Shown here piece after piece: positions 8,629 to 17,663 of a stretch of 64,000 bases of DNA; position 1 is the stretch's first letter; every line of letters begins with the position of its first letter. Under the pieces are notes generated by a model. It made no database searches, was not told the origin of the DNA, and saw only the letters and a list, made by a program, of their open reading frames with translations. The DNA comes from Wagnerdoeblera intermedia (lineage in GTDB: Bacteria > Pseudomonadota > Alphaproteobacteria > Rhodobacterales > Rhodobacteraceae). A program made the position numbers and the translations under genes. The stretch lies in assembly GCF_042647465.1 (NCBI RefSeq), contig NZ_JBHRVN010000004.1; one strand, 5' to 3'.

Positions 8629-9507
8629 ATGAGCACCCTGATCCCGCAATCCGCCTCATTCTGGCTCATGATCCTCTTCTTAGGGGGCGCAGCTGCTGTC
8701 GCCACAGCTGCAGCTTTAACTTTGCGCAAAGCCCCTGAAGAGGGGGGGGATGCCGACCCCGAGGAGGGGGAACTGCGTAATGGCAACAGATCGGCTGCCG
8801 GGCGGGATCAGAGAGCTGAAGCGCGTATCCTCGCGCAGGCCGGTTTCGATCATCCGCTGGCTGTGACCACTTTCTATGCAGTCAAACTGGCTGCCGCAGC
8901 GGTTTTTGCGGTGACGGGCTTCTGGTTCAGTGTCATGAGCGGGCTGCCTCCCAGCCAGCCTTTTCTTTTCAACACCCTTGCAGCAGGGGTCGCAGGCGGG
9001 CTTGGGTTCTGGCTTCCGAGCTTTGTCGTGGATAAGCGCCGGGCGGCCTGGAGGCGCAGGATCGAAATTGCCATCCCGGATGCGCTGGATTTCATGCTCG
9101 TTTGCGTCGAGGCGGGGCAGTCACTGGATCTTGCCGCCCAGCGCGTCGCCCTCGAGCTTGAGGCGGTTCACCCGGATCTGGCCCTTCGCTTTCAGGTTCT
9201 GACCAAATCGCTCGCTGCGGGGGCTGAACGTCAGGATGCCTTTAACCATCTCGCGCAATCGACGGAAAACGATGACCTGCGCCAGTTCGCAACCCTTGTG
9301 GTGCAATCGGCCACTATGGGGACCCCGGTTGCGCATAGCCTACGGGTTTTCGCGGCAGATCTGCGTGACCGAAGGGTCAGGAAAGTCGAGGAAAAAGCCG
9401 CAGTCCTTCCAACCAAGATGAGCCTGGGAACCATGATGTTCACGGTGCCGCCGCTGCTGATCCTGCTGCTTGCCCCCTCGGTCTACCGGATCACCCAACT
9501 GATGTAA
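8629..9507 (+). CDS. tadC: Flp pilus assembly platform protein TadC
   Basis: A 292-residue inner-membrane protein, the second T2SF-domain platform subunit. It has an N-terminal helix (about residues 10-30), a charged Glu-rich stretch that includes an 8-G run at 8742-8749, paired helices at about 80-120, a T2SF domain with IPDALDFMLVCVEAGQSLD, and a C-terminal helix containing FTVPPLLILLLAPSVYR. I prefer the ATG at 8629 over the GTG at 8626, with GGAG about 8 nt upstream. It lies 3 bp after tadB. It is the last gene of the pilus run. I find no pilin gene (flp) and no prepilin peptidase gene (cpaA/tadV) in the window. Confidence 0.92.
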   Translation: MSTLIPQSASFWLMILFLGGAAAVATAAALTLRKAPEEGGDADPEEGELRNGNRSAAGRDQRAEARILAQAGFDHPLAVTTFYAVKLAAAAVFAVTGFWFSVMSGLPPSQPFLFNTLAAGVAGGLGFWLPSFVVDKRRAAWRRRIEIAIPDALDFMLVCVEAGQSLDLAAQRVALELEAVHPDLALRFQVLTKSLAAGAERQDAFNHLAQSTENDDLRQFATLVVQSATMGTPVAHSLRVFAADLRDRRVRKVEEKAAVLPTKMSLGTMMFTVPPLLILLLAPSVYRITQLM

Positions 9508-9531
9508 CGCCCCCCGCAGAAAGAAAGCGCT

Positions 9532-12078
9532 ATGCAAAAGCAGCTGAAGACCGCGGCCCCCGGAGGGGCACATGGATTGGCCCTGTGGCTTCTGACTCTG
9601 GCAGCTCTGCCGCTTCTCGGGCTGGTGCTGGCCGGGCGGCTGACGGATCTGCCGGCACGGCCTGAACTGCTGGTCATTGTGACCTCGGCCTGTGCGCATG
9701 GGGTGCTGCTCGCCCTTCTCCGCTCGCGCCGCGAGGGTGACGGGCCGCGCCTGATAGCCGGTTCCGCTCTGGGCCTGCTGTTTTTGCTTGGGACGGGGAG
9801 CTTTCTCAGGATCGGCGGGGTGCCGGAACTGCCGGTGATCCCCACCGTGGTTGCATGGTTTGCCGGCGCAGTCTTGATGCTTTTCCTTCAGGCCATGGCC
9901 CGTGGGATGCCGGAAATCGGCGATCAGGGTGGCAGTATGAACGTGAAGGTGATCGGTGCGGTCATGGGGATAGTCATTCTGACGGCAGGCTTCTGGGTCG
10001 TTGGCGGCATGGCGGATCTGATGGAGCGGCGTTTGCCCGGGCTTGGCCTTCTCGGTCTTTGTGCGGGGCTGTCTTTATTTCCGCTGGCGGCCGCAGGACC
10101 GGCGCGGCGCGCTTTGGGGCGCATCCACCGGGAAGGGATGGGGCGTGGCGCGCAGGCCCTGATAATCCCCATCGGGCTGCCTGTTCTGCTGCTCTCTGTG
10201 CAGGCATTGCCCGATATTTCCTTTCTGTCCCCGGGCAGCCTCGCCGTGCTTGCCCTTCTGGGGGCTGCGGTTTTGCTTCTGTTGCTGGGAAACTCCCCGG
10301 TTCCGGATATGGCCGCGGCGCTCATCCTGCCGGCGGCGGCCCCTCTTGCGGTTGCCTGCCTGATCCCGGCCCAGATGCCGGTCCGCGCCATGGCGGTCGT
10401 GCTGCTGATGGCGAATCTGGCAGCTCTTTTTATGCGCGAGCGGGTGAAGCCGGAGGGTGAGCCGCGTGCGATCGGACTGCCGCAGCCAAAGATTCTGGTG
10501 GCTTTGCAGGAGCGGCTTAACATTCTGGTCCTGCGGGTCAATTTCGACACCGGTTCGGTGCATTTCCCCTATGGCGGCGGAGAGCCTTTCGGCGGCGGCT
10601 ACAGCCTGCCTCTGACGGATTTTCTGCGCCTGACGGAGATGAAGGTGGCGCTGGAGCTGATGCAGAAGCTACAGCGTGGCGAACAGCCTTCGGATTTTCC
10701 GATGCGGTTCCGGCTGCGCGCGCCGGGCACCCCCGGAGAGGCGCGGCAGGAGTGGACGCGGCAGCTTTTTTCGGTGCGGGTGCTGGAAAACCGCTACCCT
10801 CAGTGCTGGATGGTTCTGGAGCGGCAAAGTCAGGAAGCTGATGTTCAGCGTGAGCGTGCTGAGCAGTCGGAATTGCTGCTTTATTCAGCGCTGTCGCGTA
10901 AAGAGCGTCTTCGGATCGCCGTAGCGCGTGATCTGCGTGCGCCGGTCAGCGTCCTGCAGGAAGAGGTTGAGCATCTCGACGCCGGCCGTCCCTGGGCCGA
11001 CTCTGCGCGGGCGATTGCTCTGTCGCTGCGCCTTCTTTCCGACAGTCTGGACCAGTTGCGAAGCGGCGCGGGCACCAGTCGCGGGCTGACGGGAACCGGA
11101 CCCTACGACATAGGCGAGATGCTTGGCTGGCTGTCTGAAACCTTTGCCTCACAGGCGAAATATGCCGGTGTGGCGCTCCATTTTGTGCCGGCGCGGCAGG
11201 GCGATCTGCGGCTGCACGGCGATCACGGCAGGGTCTTTCTGGCGCTCTGCCGTCTGATCGACAATGCGATCGCCCATGCCCGCGCCACAGAGATATCCGT
11301 CAGCGGCTTTCTGACCCGCGGTCAGGGGCAGGAGGCGACGGTGACCTGGCTTGTGCGCGACAATGGTGTGGGCATTGATCAGCTGCGTCAGGCCAGCCTC
11401 TTTGAACCCTTCGGACTGATCTCGGGGGGCATAGACGGGCAGGCGCGGCTGGGCCTTTTTGCCGTGCGCAGATCGCTTCGCCAGCTTGGGGGCGATGTGG
11501 TTCTGGAGGAGCCCTCTCCGGACCGGGACGGCAGCTGCTTCATAGTCACTCATCCCGCGAGAGTGCTTCACATCAGCGAGCGGGAGGAGGAGCCTGCGGG
11601 AACCCCACCGCTTATGCCTATGCGCCGCGCCCTTTTGCTTGAGGATGATCCGGTGGCCGCTGAAGTGCTTTCGGCCCGGCTTGGAGCGCTTTTCGGGCGG
11701 GTGGACGTGCTGGAAGATCGCGATGCCCTGGTGACGCGGCTGCGTACGGAGCGACCGGATGTTCTGTTCATCGGGCGGGGGACCGGCAGCATTGGGCAGG
11801 GCGATCTGATCCGGGCGCTGCGCCGTGAAGATCCTGCGCTTCCGGTCATCGGCGTCGTGTCGCCCGCGATGCCAGAGTTGCGCGATGCGATGGAGCAGGG
11901 CGGGGCAACGCGGGTTCTGACCAAGCCGGTGGGGCTGACACAATTGCGCGATCTGGTGATCGATCTTTTCGCAAGCGGAGCGGTCGAGCCGGAGGTGCTG
12001 CACCTTGCCGATGAACAGGAGGAAGCGGAGATGAAAAGCTTCCTCGATGATTTTCAGCGCGTTATTGGTCAGGGCTGA
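9532..12078 (+). CDS. Hybrid sensor kinase homologue lacking both phospho-acceptor residues
   Basis: An 848-residue protein 24 bp after tadC. Residues 1-310 hold about ten hydrophobic helices. A PAS-like or linker region (about 325-445) follows, then a kinase-like core and a C-terminal receiver (about 698-815). The phosphorylation box that should read HELRTP reads RDLRAP, with Arg466 in place of the catalytic His. The ATP-binding lobe keeps recognisable N (LIDNAIAHA), G1 (VRDNGVGI), F (FEPFGL) and G2-like segments. The receiver keeps its acidic pair (LLEDD) and Lys (LTKPV), but the phospho-acceptor Asp is Gly748 in RPDVLFIG. By family rules it should neither autophosphorylate nor accept phosphate, so it may act as a regulatory pseudokinase. 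The location suggests a link to the pilus, but this is inference. Confidence 0.85.
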   Translation: MQKQLKTAAPGGAHGLALWLLTLAALPLLGLVLAGRLTDLPARPELLVIVTSACAHGVLLALLRSRREGDGPRLIAGSALGLLFLLGTGSFLRIGGVPELPVIPTVVAWFAGAVLMLFLQAMARGMPEIGDQGGSMNVKVIGAVMGIVILTAGFWVVGGMADLMERRLPGLGLLGLCAGLSLFPLAAAGPARRALGRIHREGMGRGAQALIIPIGLPVLLLSVQALPDISFLSPGSLAVLALLGAAVLLLLLGNSPVPDMAAALILPAAAPLAVACLIPAQMPVRAMAVVLLMANLAALFMRERVKPEGEPRAIGLPQPKILVALQERLNILVLRVNFDTGSVHFPYGGGEPFGGGYSLPLTDFLRLTEMKVALELMQKLQRGEQPSDFPMRFRLRAPGTPGEARQEWTRQLFSVRVLENRYPQCWMVLERQSQEADVQRERAEQSELLLYSALSRKERLRIAVARDLRAPVSVLQEEVEHLDAGRPWADSARAIALSLRLLSDSLDQLRSGAGTSRGLTGTGPYDIGEMLGWLSETFASQAKYAGVALHFVPARQGDLRLHGDHGRVFLALCRLIDNAIAHARATEISVSGFLTRGQGQEATVTWLVRDNGVGIDQLRQASLFEPFGLISGGIDGQARLGLFAVRRSLRQLGGDVVLEEPSPDRDGSCFIVTHPARVLHISEREEEPAGTPPLMPMRRALLLEDDPVAAEVLSARLGALFGRVDVLEDRDALVTRLRTERPDVLFIGRGTGSIGQGDLIRALRREDPALPVIGVVSPAMPELRDAMEQGGATRVLTKPVGLTQLRDLVIDLFASGAVEPEVLHLADEQEEAEMKSFLDDFQRVIGQG

Positions 12079-12451
12079 GGGGGCAGGGCAGCGGATCCGC
12101 GGTCGCGCTTAAGCGGATGGCCCCTCCCGCGGATCCGCCGATCTCAAGGCAGTGTCCATCGGCGCAAATCTGCCAGCCGCTGCCTGTGGCGCCGGAGGCC
12201 GCAAGGAAGAGCTCGGGCAGGGGGGGCAGTTGCGGGTGCCAGACCCAGGTGCTGCCCTCGCGTTTTGCACCCTCCGGCGCCTCCATCCCGGCGCCCGGGC
12301 CTTCGACCCGGGCAAGCTCGAGGTGCAAAGCGCCCTCTTTCGCAGCCCATGTTTCGGTCCAGAGGGTTCGGGCCGTTGAATGCTGCCAGGAAAGGGTGAA
12401 GCTCTCAGCCGCGAGAGAGATGACCCCCGCGGCTGTCAGGATACAGATCAC
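12062..12451 (-). CDS. DUF1850 protein, TAXI-TRAP accessory
   Basis: A 129-residue protein with an N-terminal hydrophobic segment (about residues 1-15) and a small beta-rich domain. It contains SFTLSWQHS and a later GWQICADGHCLEIGG stretch with two Cys. I associate this pattern with DUF1850 proteins encoded beside TAXI-type TRAP transporters; their role is unknown to me. The GTG start overlaps the stop of the fused permease gene (GTGA), so it is the last gene of the transport operon. Its 3' end overlaps the end of the sensor gene on the other strand by 17 bp. Confidence 0.7.
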   Translation of the reverse strand: MICILTAAGVISLAAESFTLSWQHSTARTLWTETWAAKEGALHLELARVEGPGAGMEAPEGAKREGSTWVWHPQLPPLPELFLAASGATGSGWQICADGHCLEIGGSAGGAIRLSATADPLPCPLSPDQ

Positions 12452-14563
12452 CCTGCGACCAGCCCGGCCTGGCCACGATTGCGCAGCAGATGCTGTGCCA
12501 GGAACAGGGCCACCAGCGCAAGGCCTGCCACATCATAGCTAAGCTCCGGAAGCACAAGGAAAATGCCAAGGCCAAGGGCTAATGCGCGCTCCCACCAGGG
12601 GGCGACGGCTTTCAGATAACCGACCACGGCCACACCCCACAGACCCACGGCCAGGACGGTCTGCAGGGTGATCCAGATGACCTCTGCCGGAAAGCCCAGT
12701 GTTTCGGCAATGACCGATCCGGGGTGGGGCGGCTGCAGCATCAGCGCCGGGGAATAGACCGCAACAAAGGGCACCACGAAACCGGCAATGGCGAGCTTGG
12801 TGGCATCAATCGAGATCCGCAGCCCTGAAACCTTTGCCATTGGCGCCGCTGCAAAGCAGGCCAGTGCCACCGGGGGGGTCAGATCCGCCAGAATGCCGAA
12901 ATAGAAGACGAACATATGGCTGACGAGCAGGGGAACGCCCAGTTGCTCCAGCGCGGGACCGGCCAGCGAGGAGGTGATGATGTAATTCGGGATTGTGGGG
13001 ATCCCCATCCCAAGGACGAGGCAGGTAATCATCACCAGGATTAGTGACAAAAACAGGCTTTCTTCCCCGATGCGCAGAACGGCACCGATGAAGGTTGAGG
13101 CGATCCCGGTCAGGGTCAGCGTGCCGATGACAACGCCGACGATGGCACAGGCCGCCGCCACCGGAAGCGCATTGCGCGCGCCCAGAGCCAGCGAGTCGCG
13201 CACGATCACCAGGGCCTCACGGGCGCCCCTGATCACGAAACACAGCACCAGCATGCCACCGATCACGAGGGCCAGCAGATTGACGCCGAATTTCAGAAAG
13301 GCCGCTGAGGCGAGGCCGAGCGCGATCCAGAAGGCAAAGCGGAACGCCCGTGGCCCGATCTGCGCTGCGACCGCCGTGCCAAGGATCAGCACCACCACCA
13401 GGGCCAGCCCCATGGATCCGGCGAAAATCGGCGTATAATTGGCGAACAGCAGATAAATCAGCGCGCCCAGTGGGATCAGCAGCATCCACTGCTTTCTCAG
13501 CGCCTCAAGCGGGCTGGGCAGTTGCTCCTTCGGCAGGCCCAGCAGGTTCAGCTTGCCCGATTCCAGATACACCACCCAAAAGCAGACACCGAAATAGAGA
13601 AACGCCGGGATCAGCGCCGCACGCACCACATCGCCGTAGGGAATGTTCAGCGTTTCAGCCATGATGAAGGCCACAGCCCCCATGATCGGCGGCATGATCT
13701 GCCCCCCCCATCGAAGAGGTCGCCTCAACCCCGCCGGCAAAGGCCGCGCGGAAGCCGGATTTTTTCATCAGCGGAATGGTAAACTGCCCCGAGGCGACCA
13801 CATTGGCGACCCCTGAGCCCGAGACCGTTCCCATCAGGGCCGAGGACAGGGTGCAGACCTGGGCGGCACCGCCGCGCCAGTGGCCGACCAGTCCGAGGGC
13901 CACATCGTTAAACAGCTCCAGCATGCCCGCGCGCTCAAGGAAGGCCGCAAAAACGACGAAGATGAAGATATAGGCCGAGGAGACATAGATCGGAGAGCCA
14001 TAGATCCCTTCTGTGCCATAAGCGAAATGCTCAATCAGCATTTCCCAGTCATAGCCGCGGTGCTGCAAAATCCCGCTGAGATGCTCGCCAAAGGCGGAAT
14101 AGGCCAGAAAACAGCCCGATATAATGACCAGCGGCCAGCCCATCAGGCGACGCCCCAGCCAGAACACCAGCCCGACCATGATCGCGCCCATGACCAGATC
14201 GGTCGTGGTGAGATAATTCGAGCGCAGCAGAAGTTCTTTGTAGAAGACCCAGTTATAAAGCCCCGTGCTGAAGCCCAGAACACCAAGTCCCCAGAACAAC
14301 GCCCTGGTGTGACGTGTCTTGGCCACAAGATTGGCGATCAGCGCAAAGCCCAGCAGCAGCACGAAGCCGACATGCATGGCCCGGACGATCTGGCTTGCCA
14401 GCAGGCCATAGGCGGCGACCCAGATCTGAAACAGGGAAAAGCAAAAGGCGATGCCATAGGCAATCTGGCCGGTCAGGCCGCTGCCGAAGCCCGGGGGAAG
14501 GCCCTCGATGGCTTCTTCGGCAGTGGGCTGGCTGTCGGAAAGGGGGATCTGGCTCACCGTCAT
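12448..14563 (-). pseudogene. TAXI-TRAP fused permease, frameshifted at a G/C run
   Basis: A TRAP transporter permease of the fused 4TM+12TM type, import partner of the TAXI binding protein encoded upstream. The coding sequence is in two frames. Bases 14563 to about 13710 give the N-terminal part, ending in EATSSMGG. The frame ending at 12448 continues with QIMPPIMGAVAFIMAETL. The break is exactly at a run of eight C at 13702-13709 (G on the coding strand), where seven would restore MGGQIMPPI and one product of about 704 residues. Both halves are otherwise well kept, with many hydrophobic helices. This is either a sequencing or assembly error, a recent mutation, or a slippage switch. The start at 14563 has only a weak purine-rich ribosome binding site. 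Confidence 0.88.
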
Positions 14564-14644
14564 TCTCTTTCGGAATAGAAGGGCAGAAGGCAGCGGCGGG
14601 CCCTGTGAGGGGGCTCGCCGCTGCGGCAGACCGCAGGTTGCGGC

Positions 14645-15601
14645 TTACTTCAGAACACCGATTTCGCGGTAATATTTCTCAGCACCCGGATGCAGCGGGA
14701 TCGGCAGGGAATTGACCGCTTTGGTGGCATCGATTGCGGCTGCCGCCGAATGGGCTGACTTCAGCGCTTCGACGTTCTCAAACATCAGCTTCGTCATCTG
14801 ATAGACGGTCTCCTCTGAGACCTTCTCGCTGGTTACCAGGATATTGGTGATCGCCGCCGTCGGGACATCAGCGTCCTGGCCTTTATAGGTCCCGGCCGGA
14901 ATAACATCGGCCACATAGGGGGCACCGATCGAGTTGACGATTTCGGCGGGCACGGCGACGACGGTGATCTCATGGGTGGTTGCGAGGTCTTTGATGAAGG
15001 CCGCCCCCAGACCTGCCGAGGAAAGGGTCGATTGAATCTGGCGGTTCTTGATCAATTCTGCCGATTCCCCGAACGGCAGATATTCGACCTTCGACATATC
15101 CTCATAGCTCATCCCGGCGGCTTTGAAGATCGCCCGGGCGTTCAGCTCGGTCCCGGACGCCGGTGCACCGACCGAGATCGATTTGCCTTTCAGATCCGTG
15201 ATCGTCGTCACCCCCGCAGCGGCTTCGGCCACGACCTGAACGTAGTTGTTATAAATACCGCCGATGGCGCGCAGATTGGTCAGCGGGGCTTTGAACCCGG
15301 CTTCGGTATCTCCCGCCCAGGCCGATTGCACCGAATCCCCCAGGGCGAAAGCCACCTCTCCCTTGCCGCTTGCCAGCAGGTTCAGGTTCTCAACCGAGGC
15401 TTTCGTCGCCTGGACCTGGGTGCGCGAGCCTTCAATCCCCTTGGCGTAGATCTCAGACAGCGCCACGCCCAGCGGGTAATAGACCCCCGAGGTGCCGCCG
15501 GTGAGGATATTAATGAACTCGGCGCGTGCGGCGGTGGTGGCAGTGGCAAGTGCGGCAACGGACACAAGACTGCCGGCGAGGATGGTTCTGATCTTCGACA
15601 T
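14645..15601 (-). CDS. TAXI family TRAP transporter solute-binding protein
   Basis: A 318-residue periplasmic binding protein. Signal peptide at residues 1-27 (ending ARA), then EFINILTGGTSGVYYPLG, the typical TAXI N-terminus. The internal segment DLKGKSISVGAPASGTELNAR and the C-terminal YYREIGVLK also fit the family. It would bind an unknown organic anion and deliver it to the fused permease. AGGAG lies 10 nt before the ATG. It is the first gene of the minus-strand operon binding protein - permease - DUF1850. The substrate cannot be told from the sequence. Confidence 0.93.
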   Translation of the reverse strand: MSKIRTILAGSLVSVAALATATTAARAEFINILTGGTSGVYYPLGVALSEIYAKGIEGSRTQVQATKASVENLNLLASGKGEVAFALGDSVQSAWAGDTEAGFKAPLTNLRAIGGIYNNYVQVVAEAAAGVTTITDLKGKSISVGAPASGTELNARAIFKAAGMSYEDMSKVEYLPFGESAELIKNRQIQSTLSSAGLGAAFIKDLATTHEITVVAVPAEIVNSIGAPYVADVIPAGTYKGQDADVPTAAITNILVTSEKVSEETVYQMTKLMFENVEALKSAHSAAAAIDATKAVNSLPIPLHPGAEKYYREIGVLK

Positions 15602-15879
15602 CGTTGTTCTCCTCCCTGAGTAACATGGGATGAGCCTGGAGACAGGAAGCGCGTCTGTTAAGACGTTTTTTGCCTCTCGCAGCGCTATTCTCGTCCTGCA
15701 GACGGGATTGCTGCGGGTGACGCAGGCGAACAGGCGCGCCCCTTGCCCGGATTTGCAGCGAAGGGAGCCGGCTCGCGCCTCAGGCGTTGTGATCTGCGAA
15801 GGCCCTTGCGGGCGTCGCGGGGTGCAGACTGGCCCTGTGTTCGGTCATTGTCAGTAAATTACCAGTAAGGAGACAGGCT
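15602..15879. promoter_or_regulatory. Divergent intergenic region, TAXI gene / small exported protein
   Basis: About 280 bp between divergent genes. It holds a short hairpin on the plus strand, CGTCT-GTTA-AGACG at 15652-15665 followed by six T. This resembles a weak terminator, although no gene upstream needs it on that strand. It could end a leader or a small transcript. I see no clear promoter hexamers. Confidence 0.3.
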
Positions 15880-16317
15880 TTGCGTATTCTTCCAGCCCTT
15901 ATCACCTCCGCCGTTCTGGCGCTGCCTGCCGCAGGCTTTGCTGACCAGAAAGCCGCCTCGGCGGGGGAACAGTTCTCGGTCGCCGTCTGCGCGCAGCGCC
16001 TGGGCTATGTTCCTGCTGAGACGGATGTTGTGGTCGTTACCCCCTCGGGTGCAGGCGATGTCGGCCTTGGCCGGTTCGACGCCGCTGCCGGTGGCACCGG
16101 TGGCCAGGATCTTGAGGTAATCGCGGTCGATCTTTCCAGCTGTGCGCTTGTGGAGGTGCCGGTCTGGGTGCAGGACCAGTTGGGAAAGCAGCTGCAGGCG
16201 GGTGAGGGCCCGGTGACCCGCTTCAGCGCAGAGCTGTTCAAAGAGGGCGTCCAATACGTGCGCGCCAATCAGGCTTTGAACCGCGATATCGGCTTCCTGC
16301 TGCGCCGCGCGGGCTGA
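15880..16317 (+). CDS. Small exported protein of unknown function
   Basis: A 145-residue protein that I do not recognise. It has a signal peptide (about residues 1-21, ending in AAGFA) and a small soluble part with two Cys (about 37 and 88), possibly a disulfide. There is a Gly-rich stretch around 64-72 (AAAGGTGGQD). The start is TTG, supported by AAGGAG 7 nt before it. Codon use and GC content look like those of the neighbours, so it is probably a real, lineage-restricted gene. No partner gene is evident on either side. Confidence 0.6.
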   Translation: MRILPALITSAVLALPAAGFADQKAASAGEQFSVAVCAQRLGYVPAETDVVVVTPSGAGDVGLGRFDAAAGGTGGQDLEVIAVDLSSCALVEVPVWVQDQLGKQLQAGEGPVTRFSAELFKEGVQYVRANQALNRDIGFLLRRAG

Positions 16318-16510
16318 TTTTGCTGTCGGCCGCGCCCTTGTCTTAGTGACGCTGGCGCGGCTAACACACTGGGAATAAAACGCTTAAATATTAACATCCG
16401 GTATTCCTCACCTGTGTCCCTGCGGCTTTCCCGGTAGGGATGATCCATACCGCCTGCAAGTTGCAGCGGTTCGGTGATCCTCCCCCTTTGGGGAAAACGG
16501 GGAAGGCGGA
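16318..16510. promoter_or_regulatory. Leader region before the sugar-transferase homologue
   Basis: It holds an 8-bp inverted repeat GCCGCGCC/GGCGCGGC (16329-16336 and 16354-16361), which could end the preceding transcript but has no T run. An AT-rich stretch lies around 16374-16400. There is a perfect palindrome CTGCAAGTTGCAG at 16454-16466 that could be an operator, and a small CCCC-TTT-GGGG hairpin close to the ribosome binding site. Function is inferred only. Confidence 0.35.
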
Positions 16511-17080
16511 ATGCAGCTATCGGCGTTGCTCTATCAGCGGGTTCTCCGCCGGGTCTTTGACCTTCTCCTTCTGGTGCCCGCGCTGCCGATCCTCCTTCCG
16601 CTGATCTTCCTTCTCGCTGTAATGATCCGCATCGACAGCCCTGGTCCGGCCTTTTTGCGCCTGACCCGTCGCGGGCGTGACGGGGTGCCTTTTCGGCAGT
16701 TCCGCTTTCGCTGCGTCTGGATGGATGCGCCCATGCGGGCCTTCAGAGCGACAGCGGTAACCCCTGACGATCCGCGACTGACGCGGATCGGTGCATTTGC
16801 ATTGCGCACGCGTCTGAATACCCTGCCGATGATCTTTAACGTCCTGGCCGGATCAATGTCTCTGGTCGGTCCCCGCGCGCTTCCGCCGCGGGTTGACGGC
16901 ATCGAGCCTGAGGTGTTGCGCCTGGTCTCGCAGCTTCGGCCCGGTATTTTCACGCCCGATGGTGCAGACCAGGGCGGGGTGGACGAGCGTGCCCGGAATT
17001 CGGCGGGCCTCGTCTGGCTGCGCCGGGCCGGTCCTCTGCGGGATCTGCGGATCGTTCTGCGCGGCGTCACCGGGATCTGA
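16511..17080 (+). CDS. Bacterial sugar transferase homologue without the catalytic Asp-Glu
   Basis: A 189-residue protein of the WcaJ/PglC type. These are monotopic enzymes that move a sugar phosphate onto undecaprenyl phosphate. One hydrophobic helix (about 16-40) is followed by IDSPGPAF, and later by DDPRLTRIGAFALR and NVLAGSMSLVGPRALP, all matching the family pattern. The family's DELPQ motif, whose Asp-Glu dyad carries the covalent intermediate in PglC-type enzymes, reads NTLPM here (Asn103-Thr104). The KFR segment is FRF. It is near the lower size limit of the family. No other capsule or exopolysaccharide genes are next to it. It may be an inactive relic or may have a new role. Confidence 0.8.
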   Translation: MQLSALLYQRVLRRVFDLLLLVPALPILLPLIFLLAVMIRIDSPGPAFLRLTRRGRDGVPFRQFRFRCVWMDAPMRAFRATAVTPDDPRLTRIGAFALRTRLNTLPMIFNVLAGSMSLVGPRALPPRVDGIEPEVLRLVSQLRPGIFTPDGADQGGVDERARNSAGLVWLRRAGPLRDLRIVLRGVTGI

Positions 17081-17089
17081 AAGGCTAAG

Positions 17090-17127
17090 TCCCGGAATTT
17101 GCGGCCTAATCGGGATTTTTTCTTTTT
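17090..17127 (+). terminator. Possible intrinsic terminator after the sugar-transferase homologue
   Basis: A short stem TCCCG/CGGGA (17090-17094 and 17111-17115) with a 16-nt loop, followed directly by TTTTTTCTTTTT. The stem is weak but the T tract is the best in this area, and the position 10 nt after the stop codon fits. Confidence 0.4.
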
Positions 17128-17214
17128 GCGGCGTTTTTTCTGCCGCGACCTCTGGACAGCGCGGATGGGCTTCGGTATTACCCCGCTACAGACAGAGAAA
17201 CACTGTCACAAAGT

Positions 17215-17290
17215 GCCCGGATAGCTCAGTTGGTAGAGCAGCGGATTGAAAATCCGCGTGTCGGCGGTTCGAATCCGTCTCCGGGCACCA
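17215..17290 (+). tRNA. tRNA-Phe (GAA), copy 1
   Basis: A complete 76-nt cloverleaf with encoded CCA. The acceptor stem is GCCCGGA/TCCGGGC and the anticodon loop TTGAAAA gives anticodon GAA. The T arm contains GTTCGAAT. It is identical to the second copy 249 bp downstream. Confidence 0.97.
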
Positions 17291-17463
17291 TTTCTTACCC
17301 ATGCATTACAGATCGTAACGACACCCTGAAGGGACGCTTTTCCTTTCTGTCTCGTCGCGCAGATTTTTCAATCTGACCCGACACTTAGATGCATTCTGCG
17401 CTGGACAGCCCGCCGCCCTTTGGCTATGTAGAGCGCAGACAGTGGCTCAGGCTGCTGCAGAGT

Positions 17464-17539
17464 GCCCGGATAGCTCAGTTGGTAGAGCAGCGGATTGAAA
17501 ATCCGCGTGTCGGCGGTTCGAATCCGTCTCCGGGCACCA
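17464..17539 (+). tRNA. tRNA-Phe (GAA), copy 2
   Basis: Identical in all 76 positions to copy 1, with encoded CCA. The similarity continues about 15 bp past the CCA (TTCTTrCCCA in both) and a few bases before the gene (AGT), then stops. This indicates a tandem duplication with diverged spacer. Confidence 0.97.
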
Positions 17540-17663
17540 CTTCTTGCCCAAAATCTACGGTCTGATCGTCACGCAGATGTGTGTGGGGCAGGGCTATTGC
17601 CGGCGCTGTGTTTCTTGCGCTTTGCTCCGGCAGATTGTCTGATGCTTCCCGACGGAGGCTGCG

